A stretch of DNA of 64,000 nt from Punctularia strigosozonata HHB-11173 SS5 (Eukaryota > Basidiomycota > Agaricomycetes > Corticiales > Punctulariaceae). The stretch spans positions 186,001 through 250,000 of the forward strand of contig NW_006767438.1 in NCBI RefSeq assembly GCF_000264995.1, in the 5' to 3' direction. Position numbers and translations under genes: made by a program. Of the stretch, positions 1 through 12,309 are shown one piece after another. Position 1 is the first letter of the stretch. Every line of letters begins with the position of its first letter. The notes under the pieces were generated by a model. That model was not told where the DNA came from and did no database searches. It was given only the letters and a program-made list of their open reading frames with translations.

Positions 1-2263
1 TGCGGCAACGGAAAACCGATCGCCTCGGTCGACGAACCACTGTGCCCCTGCGAGGACTGAGCGTGCCCGTCCCCTGACGAGACGGCCGTCGGTGACCGAG
101 GCACGGGCGCGATGACATGTCCGCCTAGCCACGCGCCAGGATCGAGGCCGCTCGAGTCGCGCGCCCGCAACGAACCCGACATCGAAATCGCCCTCGGCGG
201 CTCGGAAATCGCCACGCCTACGGTATTCATCTCCTCCGCTGCCTGTCCAAACCCGATCGCTGAGCCTGTCGGAATCGACCGTCGAGGTGCCGATGGGCCA
301 CCGCTACTCTCGCTGCTGGACGCGCCGTATCTAGCGTTCGAATGACCGGCCGAGTGCGACTGGCTGCCGGACACGTCCTCCGAGCTGCTGTGCGCGTCCA
401 TCTCGTCCACCATCAGGAAGTCGGATTCACCAGGGCTGCTCTTCGCCGCAGCCGGCAGCATGAGCGCGCCGTATCCGCTCGGAGCGCGCGGATCCACATG
501 CGAGAAAGGCAATGCGACGGGGCCGCTGCCCGCGCCGCCGCGCATGCGCTCGGCCATGACGGGGCCGCCCAGTCCGTCGTCCTCGTCGTCCTCGTCCCCG
601 TCTTGCAAAGGGGGGCGCATACGCGAGCGCGAAGGAGGGCCGATGGCGGCACCCTCGAGCTTGCGAGTGTTATGTCGCCGCCAAGCGAGGAAGACCCAGA
701 TTGCGGCGGCCGCGAGGGCGACGACGGCGCCGACGACCACGCCAGCGATGGCACCCGGATTGTGGGCAAAACTGCACCGGGAACAAGAAATGAGTAAATG
801 GTGCATGAACGGAAGTGGCAAAAGACGTGCTCATGGTTGATGTTGCCGGTGCCGCTGTTGGGAACCAGCGTTCCGGAGGTCATGACGCTGGTCACCGTCG
901 TCGGGTTGCCATTAGGCTCGGTGGAGGTGGTGACGATGGTGGTGAGAAACGTCGAGGTGGAGAACTTGATCGACGTGCGAGTGACGATCGAGGACGATGA
1001 GGGCGGGTGGTTGTTCTTGATCGTGGAGCTTGGCGAAGTGGTGGTCCGTGTGATCAAGGAAGAAGAGGCGCTTGGGGCGAGGACGGGCGAGCTACTGCTC
1101 AAGGAAGTGATGTCCGTAGGCGCGGTGGAAGTTGAGGTGGCGGAGGGAGGCAAGCTGACAGAAGAGGATGATACAGGCGGTGACGAAGTGGAGGACAGCG
1201 ATGAAGAAGCAGAGGAAGAAGTCGTGACACTCGTAGAGGAAGAAGATGATGTATTTGAAGTCGAAGATGTGGTGTCTGTAGATGTAGAGACTGTAGTGGA
1301 CGAAATCGTGCCCACGGACGAAGATGAGGTAGTAGATAGCGTAGTAGATGATGTCCCAGAGGTAGTAGATAATGTAGTGGTTGATGATGTCGTGTCGGAT
1401 GCGGTGGATGAAGATGTTGAGGAGACGGTCGAGGTACTCTGGGACGTCGAAGATGATGAGGACGCGGATGTGGTCGGCGTCGAGGAGGATCCAGGTGAGG
1501 AAGATGTTGTTGATACAGATGCAGACGTGGTGGTCGTAGGCGGGGGCGAGACGGAAGAGGGAGAAGATGACGGAGTCGTGTTTGTGGTCGTCGTGGAAGA
1601 GGTATCGGTGCGAGACGCAGACGCAGAAGATGAGGGCCCCGGGAGTCCGATAGAGACCGAGATGGATAGCGAAAGCGAGAGAGATTTCGACAGCGGGTCA
1701 GACGTGAACGGGAATGAGGTGGGTAGCGATAACGTCGGAACCGCGGAGGTGGTAGGAGCGAGGGAAAGCGTGGGCACGGAGGAGGCGGGGGGAGAGGACG
1801 ATGACGTTGCGACAGATGAGCTTGATGTCGCACTCGGAGAAGGAGTGGAGGACAGTACCGATGTGAGCGAGAGATCTTCGGTGCGGGAGGCGGGGGCGGA
1901 CGCCGGTATCGCGGATGCAGGCGCAGTCGTTGCATTGTCCGACGACGAAGCTGGTGCCGAAGATTCGGTAGAAGACGCCAAACCCGACCCAGTTACCGAT
2001 GCCGGCGCAAAAGGACCGCTATCCGTGCTCGCTCTGGCGTCTCCTTGCCTGCGCATCAACTGCTCCGCTCCTCCGTCTTCGTCTCGCCCATGCTTTTCGA
2101 GTGCCCAGTGCACGGGTGACGCGCTCGCAGCTGGAGACGCGATGCTCGCGCCAAGGAGGACCATGGCCTGTGCCAGGTTGGCCGACAACCGGCGATGCTG
2201 CCCTAACAAGCTGGATCCCATTCGCAAGTGAGAGTGCTGAGACTGCCGCCGATTCCTGCGCAT
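1..2263 (-). CDS. Ser/Thr-rich single-pass membrane protein, C-terminus cut by window edge
   Basis: Starts at ATG 2263. A possible signal peptide covers the first ~50 residues (MGSSLLGQ followed by an Ala/Leu-rich stretch). About 400 residues of Ser/Thr/Pro-rich sequence follow, the usual form of a heavily O-mannosylated cell-surface stalk. After an intron near 772-830 comes a transmembrane segment (NPGAIAGVVVGAVVALAAAA), a basic stop-transfer stretch (WRRHNTRK) and a Ser/Gly-rich cytoplasmic tail that is open to base 1. The layout is that of fungal Mid2/Wsc-like wall sensors or mucin-like surface proteins. No WSC cysteine domain is visible, so the sensor role is an inference. The intron is odd: the plain GT donor (825-826) gives the wrong phase, while a GC donor four bases upstream keeps the membrane frame open. 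The opposite strand of the Ser/Thr repeats forms a long acidic open frame that is only a shadow. Confidence 0.75.
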
Positions 2264-2827
2264 GCATTAGAAGAACGGGCGAGTCAGTGTACAGGACACG
2301 AAAACAAGGGAACGGCGCGGTATAAGAGACAGACGAAGGATGATAGGGGCGAAGAAGAAGAAAAAGGAAAAGCAGAATAGGTCGCTGTTGGATGCTCGAA
2401 ACAGGAGACAACGCGATGTCAAGTGGGACTTGCATGAATAAACGCCCTCCGATGCCGACACGGAATAAAGGCGTCGGCATCGGTCAAATGGATCCCCGTA
2501 GCCAGCCATAGCCTCACGACCGGAAAAGGTGATCGCGAGGATGACAAGTGTAACAAACGTGGGAACAATACGAATCGGGGGTTGGCTATCTCGCCCTTCC
2601 CGCTGCTCCCGTTTCATTATGTCGTCAACGGCAGCGGCGCGCTTCGGAAAGATATGACGCGCGATCAGAAGGAGGCGCGACCGCAAGCGACGCACTGATA
2701 TGGGCGTGCAGGCGTCGCTTGCTACACACGGATGACGACACGACAAGAAGGCCACAAGAAGTCCAAACACGAAAGACAGAAGAAGCCGGGCGTTTGATAT
2801 GGACCGAAGCGAGCCCAGCCGATCACG
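2264..2827. other. Intergenic, upstream of the Ser/Thr-rich gene
   Basis: Short open frames exist on both strands, but none shows a domain, a plausible splice chain or codon bias. It probably holds the promoter and 5' leader of the gene reading left from 2263. Confidence 0.5.
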
Positions 2828-3408
2828 CTAGGTGCGGCAGTCTCGCACCCATACGGAGATGGAAGCAAGTTGGCAACACGAGAATGGATATCGTGTCACC
2901 GTCGACGGCAGTAGAATGAAGGGCGATAGTGCGGCGGGTGCGTCGACCATGGCAAGCGCCGGCGGCCTCGCGCGGAGACGGAATGACAAACAGGAAGAGA
3001 AACAACCAAGAACGAACGGTGACGGTGAAACCAGGGCAAGAAATGTGGGGGGGCAACTCACGAGGAGGGAAGACGCTTGCCAGCTCGTCGTCTCGGGCTG
3101 ACTTCGGCGGGGCATTGCATATCCCAAATCTGCACGTCTGTGTTAAGGCTCGGCCATCGGGGTCGTGGTCGACTCTCGGCCCCCCATACGGAGTTAGGGG
3201 CAGAAGCAGGAGTACGTGTGGAGGTGGAGGTAGAGGTAGAGTCCGATGAGGAAGAGCTTGACGATGAAGGACCGTGAGTGTCGAAAGACGGTGGTGGGCT
3301 CCCGTCCGGGGGAAGATCCGTTGGCGTCGAGGAGGAGAGCTTCGTATGTTGCTGCTGTCGTTCTTGTAGTTGGTCGGTATATTCGTCCGCCGCCGTCGTC
3401 GTCGCCAT
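2828..3408 (-). CDS. Doubtful two-exon hypothetical protein
   Basis: ATG at 3408 has a good context (aagATGGCG). Exon 1 (3408-3062) has a GTGAGT donor, and an acceptor at 2967-2968 opens exon 2 (2966-2828). The model closes in frame at 161 residues. The protein starts MATTTAADEYTDQLQERQQQ, then becomes Ser/Thr-rich and finally Arg-rich. No known domain is recognised. The frame, donor and phase are consistent, but the composition is low-complexity, so this may be chance. It could also be the 5' part of a longer gene. Function unknown. Confidence 0.3.
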
Positions 3409-3525
3409 CTTTGGTCCGTATGCTCGGCGGTGGTGCGCGAGCGAGGGGAGGTCACCAAAGGCGGGGCCGTATACGAGAGGCCGCGTGCGCAGGGTAAAGC
3501 GTTCCACAGGGCGAGGCGCTGTCAA

Positions 3526-6000
3526 TCAAGAGAGTCGCAGCAGGCCGATAACTCGGAACTTGATTTACGTCGTGTAAGTAGTGCGGACGGTGGTGACAGC
3601 GCTAGCGCTCACCAGAAGAGGGTCATGCACGGATTTGTCGAAAGCTGGGCGTATAGGCTCTAGCTGACGGGATGCATCGCACGCGCGCGGGAGAGGCAGC
3701 GAGAAAAAGAGAAAGGACAGGCGCGAGGGTTTGCAGTAGAGGACCAGCTGGCTGCACCGAACTGGCGGCGATGAGACGGTGGAGTAAGGACTGGAGGTGG
3801 GCACTGGCAAGCGGTGCGAGACACCACGGCTCGCTCTGGCGCCCAGGGACATGGCGCGCAGGAGATCTGCTGATGTATATCCGGATTTTGGGGGCGCGTT
3901 CGCAGCCGACGGTTGTGCTCCCTCCGGTTATTCGCTCTTCCGATACACCATCCTCCGGTTTTTCGACTCGGTAGACGCGCTGCCGAACGACCCAAGGCTC
4001 GCCCCGGACAACCTCTTCGTCCACTCCACACTCGCCCACCGCCCTGCAGATCAACAAAAACCAGCGAAAAAGGCTAAATGCGCGTCCATACCCTAAACGT
4101 CGCGGGGGGTCCGCCAGAAGGCGCCCACTCTGTTCATCCCCGCCAGCCGAGATCGCCGACCAAACAGTCCCCTGATCGCCGGCCCCGGCCGCCTGCCTTT
4201 CCTTGCCTTTCCTGGCCAATCTCCCGTCCTTCGTTCGCGCGCTCGTCCGCCTTTCGTCCCGACTTGGACTTGTTTGACGGCCTTGCTTCTTCATCTTGTG
4301 CAACTTTGGCGTAATGCGGAGGTCCGAGGATGCACTCTAACATAAACCACGGTGGGTATTACAGTTATACATCTCGCCGCTGCGAAAAGGAAAACTGTAC
4401 TCCAAGCCTCATGTCCGTCTCCAACAGAGCATATCCCACAGCTGTGGAGGGCGACGCATACCTTGCCGTAACTGGGGGGGAAATCCTTCAGGACCCACCT
4501 CGGTCCCCACTCGACGGCGGGCGCTCGAGCTTCGACATGAATGGCGACGAGAAAGACGCAGCAACGCAAGCGCATGGAGACGGTCCCGGCCTCTCGAGCC
4601 CTGGCGCCAGGAACGCCCGCACGCCCGCGAATAACCCAAAACCCCGATTTCTGACCGTCGTGTTGGCGACCGTCCCGTTCGTTCAATTCAGTTCCGCTCA
4701 GAGTCTCCCGCTTCGTGCACATATTGAAACGACCGTTTCTCAGGCCGGCGGCATCATCAGGTGGTGGCGCGCACGCGGTTGCCTGACATATCTCGCCTAT
4801 GCGATGGAACTCAACGCTCGCATGACGCAATGCCGACCTCGACCCCCTTGGCACTTGATGAGCTGGCCACGGTTCGACGCGATGGATATTCTGTCATTTT
4901 GACTGTGCTTTATTGCGTTCGTGCCTGATAAGACGGAGCCAGGACCACGCTCGAGCCCTCAGTCTGGCTTCTCGCAAACATCGGACAGCACACGCTCTCG
5001 TCTCCTGTAGCACGCGACAAGTCAGCCAGATGTATGAACTCACAGCGAGTAGGACGGACGGCATTGTTACCAGCGCCCTCTCTGCTATCCCGACTACCTG
5101 GCGTTCTGTGGTCCGAAGTACGAAAACTCGAGCTCGCGCCCGGCGGTTCCGTCGTGCATGATGAACGATGACCCCGTCCTTATAGGCGAGATAACAGAGA
5201 CGTACACTTTGGCCAATATCACGGCTATTACTCATACCCCGGACAGCAGTAGCCAAATCAGGATGATCTTTCACAATTGCACGGAAACGGGTACATGTAG
5301 TCTCCGATGGGGCCAGGCGTATGTTGCAAAACAAATGAAACTGGCAGGACTTCCGCCATTCAGAGGACACTAGAGCAGCCACACTATCTACATGCATGCG
5401 AAATCAAGTAGAGCTCGCGCAATCGTGACCCACCACAAGAAAGCGACGATATAAAATCTTGACTCTGAGGGAGGAAGTCAGTTTGAGTCGCCATCGGTGC
5501 ACCATAGGCGTCACGTGTTTATGATCAGCGAGCTGCTCACCGACGCTGCACGCACTTCCATCTTCCATCTCATAGCTGGACCGGAATATTGTCATTATAT
5601 TGTTCGCTCGTCGTCACGGCTGGAAGATCGGAGAGGATACCTACACCTGCAAGTCATGGCACTTACCTGGTTATAGCAACTTCCACTCCGAGTAACACCC
5701 TCAGCTTGCCCCGCGACACGTGTTCCAGCTACATCGGACGAAACAAATTCGCCATCAATATCTTTACTGAGGCGCTCGCGTGTCTGTTGGCATCTGGAGA
5801 TCGCAACAGGCCTCTTGTCTTGATCTCTTACGTGGCAGGGACACATGCTGACTACTTATCACTGGATGCAGCACACAATCCCCTTTCGTCATCCATCCGG
5901 CCCTGGCCTGATCCCGTCTTGTACATGTGATGAAAGCAAGGCTTTGTTCCATTTGGCATATTCGAGTCTACGTCGCCAGCTGCAACTCCTGACTCAGAGA
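3526..6000. other. Long stretch with no supported gene
   Basis: Open frames of up to ~225 codons occur on both strands (for example 3623-4303 minus, 4330-4902 plus, 4894-5397 minus). None has recognisable motifs, consistent splice signals or mutually exclusive frames of the kind seen in the real genes here. I see nothing else in it. Confidence 0.4.
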
Positions 6001-6006
6001 CACTAT

Positions 6007-6015
6007 TATATAAAG
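6007..6015 (+). promoter_or_regulatory. TATA box of the CENP-V/GFA gene
   Basis: TATATAAAG lies 55 bases before ATG 6070. It sits too close to the upstream in-frame ATGs (6022, 6040) for them to be well placed in the transcript, which favours 6070 as the start. Confidence 0.5.
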
Positions 6016-6069
6016 GTCCGAATGAATTATCGAACAAACATGTCCTCAGGGCAAGTGACGAGCGTGATC

Positions 6070-6639
6070 ATGTCCACTAAAACCGACGATATCCAAGGAT
6101 CGTGCAACTGCGGTTCCATCACTGTCACACTCAAAGAGGGATTTGTGGAGGGGAAACATGCTGGCGTAGCCTGTCACTGCTTGAATTGTCAAAAGACCAC
6201 CGGTTCATGTGAGTCCTGACCTTCTCACTGCAAGCCGTCCTACGATCTGACTCGATGTTGATCGAAGTGTTTGCTTACCTGCTCCCTGTCTCGCGTTCCG
6301 ACTTTACAATCTCCGACCCCTCCTGCGTCCTCCGAACCTACGCTCAACACGGGACTGATTCCGGCAAGCCAATGTATCGGCAGTTCTGCGGAAATTGCGG
6401 CTCCAGCATCTTGTCGCTTCCCGATTCCGAACCGGATGGGGCGTATCTCAAGCTCTCTCTGTTCGGAAACGACCTCCCACCGGCCGTGGAGCTCTACACC
6501 GACTTCGCCAAGCGTGAGTAGTTCATCACTTGGCTTTGCACCGATTCTAGACGAACCTGGCTGACGGTCCTTGCATATTGCGACTATAGCCTGGGAAAAG
6601 TCGCTAGCGGAGCATCGCTTCCCCCGAGCGAGCACGTAG
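6070..6639 (+). CDS. CENP-V/GFA zinc-domain protein (glutathione-dependent formaldehyde-activating-like)
   Basis: Three exons, 6070-6208, 6268-6513 and 6590-6639, joined by GTGAGT donors, close in frame at 144 residues. The Zn ligands of the Mss4-like GFA fold are all present: CNCGS near residue 16, CHCLNC before the first intron, and FCGNCG in exon 2. The typical strand LFAYLLPVSRSDFTI is built across the first junction. The family includes bacterial Gfa (S-hydroxymethylglutathione formation) and CENP-V; most fungal members have no proven substrate. The length fits single-domain members. Upstream in-frame ATGs at 6022 and 6040 are possible but less likely because of the TATA position. Confidence 0.9.
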
Positions 6640-9636
6640 ACGGTCCACACGCCGTTATCAGGGAGGAAGTAGTAACATCAGTAGCTCCAAATGAATAATT
6701 TGACGATGGTGGGATGATCGTGCTGTCTCAGTTTCTAGCTGACGCGACGACATGAGTAGAAGTGTTCGCTTGTGAGTTGCACGGCAGCGTGTTATGTAGC
6801 CTAGCTAAAGGGATTCATCTTCAGTCATTCTCCAGCCCTGCGAACGTTGAGACGAGCTGGAGCGATGCGGAGCCTGGACGAGATAACCACATGTCCTGGC
6901 GACGGTCGCAATCCGTGAACAAAGTTCAAGTACTAGTCCGTCCCAAATGTCGACGCTGACGCAGGCCTCGCCAACAACAAGGAGAAGATATCACTGCCTT
7001 GTCTTGCCAGCTGGTCTTACCAAGCTCAGCACGCTGCGGTCGCCACGCCAAAGGAAGACCGCACCCCAGATTCCCGGGACCCATACTCGATGTTCACCGA
7101 GCTTGCGCATTATGGGAATGTGAGAAGCAGCTAGGTTGAAGCAAGCAATTCCCGTGCTTCCCTCTCGGCCCAACACAGAGCACTGGGTAGGCACTACACA
7201 TCTGCGTCGACCGCATCCGCTGGAAGTGACCATCTAGTCGTGTTATGTTGCGCTCAGCAAGAACCGAGGTTCGTGCCCGCGTGCCCGCTCTTTGAATACA
7301 CCTGTCACATACACGGAGAACACCAGTAGAATGCAGAAGCATTCCTCGTTCTGTTCGTGATCAGTCGCGATCGATAGCCTAGGTTGGCGCTCAAGCTCGG
7401 TATGCGAGCCACTAAGGCAATAGAACAATTTCGTGAGTACGCGCAAGACCGGGACCATGCAGTTGAGCGAGGACGACCTACTATCGGGGATATAGTGCGG
7501 ACATAACACAAGTCGGCTTCTCACTTATCGATGTCGCGACGTCAAGAGAACCCGCTTGCTTTCAACATCAACTCTCTTGGTTGACAGACAAGGAAGTAGG
7601 ACATTTCCATCCTGCTACTCTGGGCACTGGCCCTGGTCTTTCCGGCCCGTTCTAGGCTATCCCTAAATTTGGTCCGGAAGACGTTGCATTCGACACAGAT
7701 AGACGGGCGGGCCGTTCAGGTCGGAGGAGATAGCAAAGGGCGGAGAGCCCAAGGAGACATTGGGGATGGGGGCCCGGGGAGGCGTCTAACGCGGGATAAT
7801 ACGGGGCATTTCCGGGGGGGGGGGGGGGGNNNNNNNNNNNNNNNNNNNNNNNNNNNNNNNNNNNNNNNNNNNNNNNNNNNNNNNNNNNNNNNNNNNNNNN
7901 NNNNNNNNNNNNNNNNNNNNNNNNNNNNNNNNNNNNNNNNNNNNNNNNNNNNNNNNNNNNNNNNNNNNNNNNNNNNNNNNNNNNNNNNNNNNNNNNNNNN
8001 NNNNNNNNNNNNNNNNNNNNNNNNNNNNNNNNNNNNNNNNNNNNNNNNNNNNNNNNNNNNNNNNNNNNNNNNNNNNNNNNNNNNNNNNNNNNNNNNNNNN
8101 NNNNNNNNNNNNNNNNNNNNNNNNNNNNNNNNNNNNNNNNNNNNNNNNNNNNNNNNNNNNNNNNNNNNNNNNNNNNNNNNNNNNNNNNNNNNNNNNNNNN
8201 NNNNNNNNNNNNNNNNNNNNNNNNNNNNNNNNNNNNNNNNNNNNNNNNNNNNNNNNNNNNNNNNNNNNNNNNNNNNNNNNNNNNNNNNNNNNNNNNNNNN
8301 NNNNNNNNNNNNNNNNNNNNNNNNNNNNNNNNNNNNNNNNNNNNNNNGGGGGGGGGGGAGGAATTCGGTGCGGAGAGCGGGGAGCCTCTGGTATACGGAG
8401 CTGAGTCCCCTTCACGGAGAGCCATTCAGGACATTTGACGCTCACGGTTGGACCGTGATTGTCGCCAGCGCCTTGTTCTGGAACGGAACGATATACCCAG
8501 CCGTTGAGCGGCTCAGGCCCATTTGTGACGGTACGCTCAACACAAGTTCTTCGTCACTGCAGGTGCAAGTGAGACTGAAATGACTGAGCTTGCGCCGCTT
8601 TGCTGCGACTCGAATCAGCAGCGCTGCGACCTTCGCAGATTCACGCAGGGCTTCCATAAGTTGAACAGCCAGCTTCCGGATACCTCGCCGGATTCGGCAT
8701 GGTCTCACCTTATCTAGAGGCTTAGGGTTCGAGCCGAGTCGTCGCGGACATCTCTTCACTTCGAATTCACCGCGCCTTCGCAACGTTGTGAACGATGTAC
8801 ATGACGTCCTGCCAATTGATATAGAACCCGCGACGGCGTTCATGCGAGGGCGGGCCAAGCTTTTGGATGTCAAGCTACGACGGTCCTATGAGTACGGCTT
8901 CTGGTGGATCCGCCGTGGATCTAACTTCAGCATCTACTGCATAAAGCGCCCCGGAACCAGCCGTCCTCTCGAGTGAGCCTGCATCTGGATGCTTCGCGTC
9001 ATACTTCGAAGACACGCGCACACAAAAATAGACAAGGGACGGGAACGTGTTATGCATTAGTTCCGGCAGCCGGTGGGTCCCGCAATTCGTAGCCCACGCA
9101 CTTGTGATATCGTACGGGTTCGTACCTCCGCTTGGACGCGCCCACGTTCGATCCCCTCTGCACCGCCTTTCTACCAGAGAAAATATGAGAGTGAGTCCGT
9201 CGGTGTTTGCGGCCAAGCCCCGACTGCATTCGAGTTGTGCGATCGCTGACAAGGCCAAGGCGCGCTTGAATGGGCCAAGGCTCGGTAAGCCATGACGGAA
9301 GCACCGTCGTCTGGCGGGTTTCTATCACAGCCCGTGCTAACCGGGTATGCGGGGTACCCTCCCGGATCGGGTCTGTATAAGCAGCGCGTAGTCATGTTCT
9401 TTGGCTCTCGGAGCATACGTACACTTCCTCTGATAACGGCGACGTGATTTGGGCGTGATGTAGCGAACGTGAACGTGATATATCTATCTACGCTGCGGCG
9501 GATCTTGGTCTATTTCTCCCGTCATACCGAGGTTCACTAAGCTCTCGCCGGTCGACGTTAGAGCGGCCGAGACGCGTGTTCTTGCGCCCAGAGCTGCCGT
9601 GGCTCCGTCCATCTCCTCCACCACCGTACTTAAGCC
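6640..9636. other. Intergenic block around an assembly gap
   Basis: Outside the run of N, only short open frames without domains are seen (for example 8442-8873 minus). A gene could be hidden in the missing bases. I support none in the visible part. Confidence 0.4.
7830..8347. other. Assembly gap (N) flanked by poly-G
   Basis: 518 bases of N. Immediately left are 16 G (7814-7829) and immediately right 11 G (8348-8358), both on the same strand. The gap therefore sits inside or between G homopolymers, a known sequencing obstacle. Its true length is unknown. Confidence 0.95.
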
Positions 9637-12309
9637 ATGGCCGGCCCTCTAGGCCTCCAATTATCCCCCGCAAACGCGAATCCCCCACTTGGCAGCAGGA
9701 GGAACAAGATGCCGTTCGCGTTCCTGCCCATCCTGGACCCGGCGGAGAGCACTCAGGGGGTGTTACCCTTTTCGGCACGCCATTGCGAGCCCAGGTGCGT
9801 GATGCGATAACGACGCGCTCGTGGGCCGGTCCCGCGTTCTGACTGTGTGGCTTGCTGACTTACCCGCCTTGCCTCTGATCCACCAGCCTACAAAGTCCGT
9901 TCAACGTTGGGACCGCGTTCTGGGAGGATATCATCCAGAAGAAACCAGCCGCACCAACGCCGGCGCCCGCGATCTCGTCCACGCCGAGCACGGAGAGCAG
10001 CATGAGCGTTAGCAGCCGCAATGTCTCGCCCGACGCACGGTCTAGCGCTTCTGTTGAGCACTGGGCCGCGGCGGCCGCGCACGAAGAGCCCGAGGTGGTT
10101 GAGTGGGACTGGGACGCGGAACATGAAGACCGCCGGCGGGAGGCCAAGGCGGATGTTGACTTTGCGCGCAACGGGCAGCTCGAGCAGGTGCCTTTCCAGG
10201 TCGATCGTAAGCTGCTCAAAGACATTGTCAAGGATAAAATGGAAAAAGACGTTGGCAGGATCAACTTCATCAGTTCAGGTTCGTTTTGTGGTTCGTCCTT
10301 CGGTAGCTGCCAGAGCTAATTCCCCGATTCAGGTACTTTCCACAAGGCGTATCTCATTACCCTTGTGGACGGAGAAGAAGTAGTGGCACGTGTGGCGCGG
10401 AAGTTCATGCCTCGAATCAAGACCGAGTCCGAAGTCGCAACCATGCAATACCTGCGCAAGTACACTTCGGTGCCAGTGCCCGAGGTATACCATTACGACG
10501 CGAACCAATACAACCGGCTCGGAGGCGAGTTTATCATCATGTCCAAGGTAAGCGTCTTCTTCAACTTGCGAGTACAGTCCATTGACACGGATTGCGACAG
10601 GCTCGAGGCATTCCGCTATCGCAAGTATACTACTCCCTCGGACATAACGAACTACTCGCCCTATTAGACAACACGGCCAAGCTATTGATACCCCTCTTCG
10701 GTCACCGATTCCCCAAGCTCGGCTCGCTTCAGTTCGCGCCCGAGGCCCCGCTGCCGTCTGTTCAGCAACTAAGCAGTCGCACATCATCCGCAGCGACCAT
10801 CACACCTGCGATGCTTAACAGCAAGACCAGGCCCACTTCGCTCCTGACTCCGCAACTCAGCATGTCGTCAACTCTCGTGCCTCCAACACCTACGGCCAGC
10901 GATCCACCCAAGGGCTTTGGGGATCTCTCTTTCCCCACGCTGCCTCCCTCTACGTCCCCGCCTCCAGTAGACGACATCATTGTCGGTCCTATCATCTCTT
11001 GGCCCTTCTTCGGCTCTAACCGGGGCCTCCTCTCGCACCCCCAAGAGCTCGACCGCGGGCCGTGGTCGAGCACGCACGCCTACCTCGAGTCCTGCGCCCA
11101 GCGCGAGATCACGGGCGTGATCCGCGAGAACGAGGGCAAGGCCGTGCCGCACAAACTCCACCTTGACCCGGATGAGGTGCAGTCCTCCCGCCATCCGCAC
11201 CACCTCGCCGCGCTCGAGAACGAGGACGAGAGCGAGGCGAGCACGGAGTGGGATTGGGAAGAGAGCGAGCAGGAATGGGATGGTCCTGGCGATAACATGT
11301 ACCGCGATTATCGTCGGATGCAGCGCGGCACGTTCTTGCTCAGCCACATGCAGGAGCGAGAGCAGAAGGTGAGGGAGGAGATGGAGAGGTTCATGAGGGT
11401 GATGCAGAAGCTCGGCGTCAAGAAGGCGGAGGCGACTGCTGAAGGTGCTGAATCTGGCGCTGAAGAAGAGTTCGCGCTCGACTGCCACGATCTCAGTCTC
11501 GAGAACGTATTCGTCGACGAGAATGACCATTCGAAAATCGTGAGACCTTTCTTCGTATTACATGCCGTTGGGCCGCGAACTCATATATTTGTTCCTTATT
11601 CCAGACTTGCATCATTGACTGGGAATCGACCACAACGAGGCCCCTCTGGGCATCGGCTCACCTTCCCGCGTACCTACAATCGTCGCCATTCACTGCCAAG
11701 CTCTTCCGACGTGCGGTGCACAAACTTGCTCACGGGCGCACTTACGATCCTGCCTCTCCTCGCCGCGTCCGCAACCTGCGACCGCGCGCCCTGGAGGACT
11801 TGGAGTCAGAAGATGTAGAAGCACTTGCCGCAGAATGGCTTTACTACGAGGCGTCCGGCGCCAAGCTCCGCTCCGTGCATCGCTGTATCGAATGGGACGG
11901 ATGGGAGGAAGGCTTGATCGACAGTATCCTCGGACCACCGGAACAGGAGGAGGAGCTGGTCGCGCCGTGGGAACAGGTCGACGAAATCGACGAGGAGGAC
12001 GACGAGATGGACGGCGTCAGCAGCCGCTCAGGCTCGGACTCCCCCATATCGGACTCGATCGTCACCGAGGAGAGCAGCAAGGGCACCGGGCAGGGGTCGA
12101 ACAAGAAGAAGAAGCGGCCGCCGTTCGCGACGTCCGAGGAGCGCGAGAAGGAGAAGCTGCTGAACGCGACTGGCGACATCTGTGGTGGCCGCGGGGGCGA
12201 GCTTGGGCGAAGGCTCGAACATTGGCTGCACGAAACGTCGCACGGCGAGGAGGACGACACGCTTCGCAAGTGGGCCGGGGAAGATCCTGCCAGCGAGGAG
12301 GTGCAGTGA
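9637..12309 (+). CDS. APH-fold phosphotransferase (protein-kinase-like), 802 aa
   Basis: ATG 9637 is in a strong context (taagccATGGCC). Five exons (9637-9794, 9887-10278, 10333-10547, 10601-11539, 11605-12309) close in frame. A glycine-rich loop SGTFHKAY lies near residue 183, and EVVARVARKF holds the ATP-binding lysine/arginine region. The catalytic loop HDLSLENVFVD has His551, Asp552 and Asn557, and the metal-binding motif IIDWE follows near 573. This is the aminoglycoside-phosphotransferase fold widely expanded in fungi, where the physiological substrates are mostly unknown. Compared with plain members, a long acidic, Ser/Pro-rich insert (roughly residues 290-530) separates the lobes, and a 100-residue acidic-basic tail with KKKKRP ends the protein. 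Catalysis looks possible. The function is not assignable from sequence. Confidence 0.85.

Noticed and set aside
798-2231. Long acidic open frame on the plus strand (477 codons)
   Set aside because: It is the antisense of the Ser/Thr-rich repeats: AGC/TCG/ACG codons read backwards give Glu, Asp and Val. It has no independent support.
3623-4303. 226-codon minus-strand frame
   Set aside because: Arg/Ser-rich without motifs, overlapped by equally long frames on the other strand; typical chance frame in GC-rich DNA.
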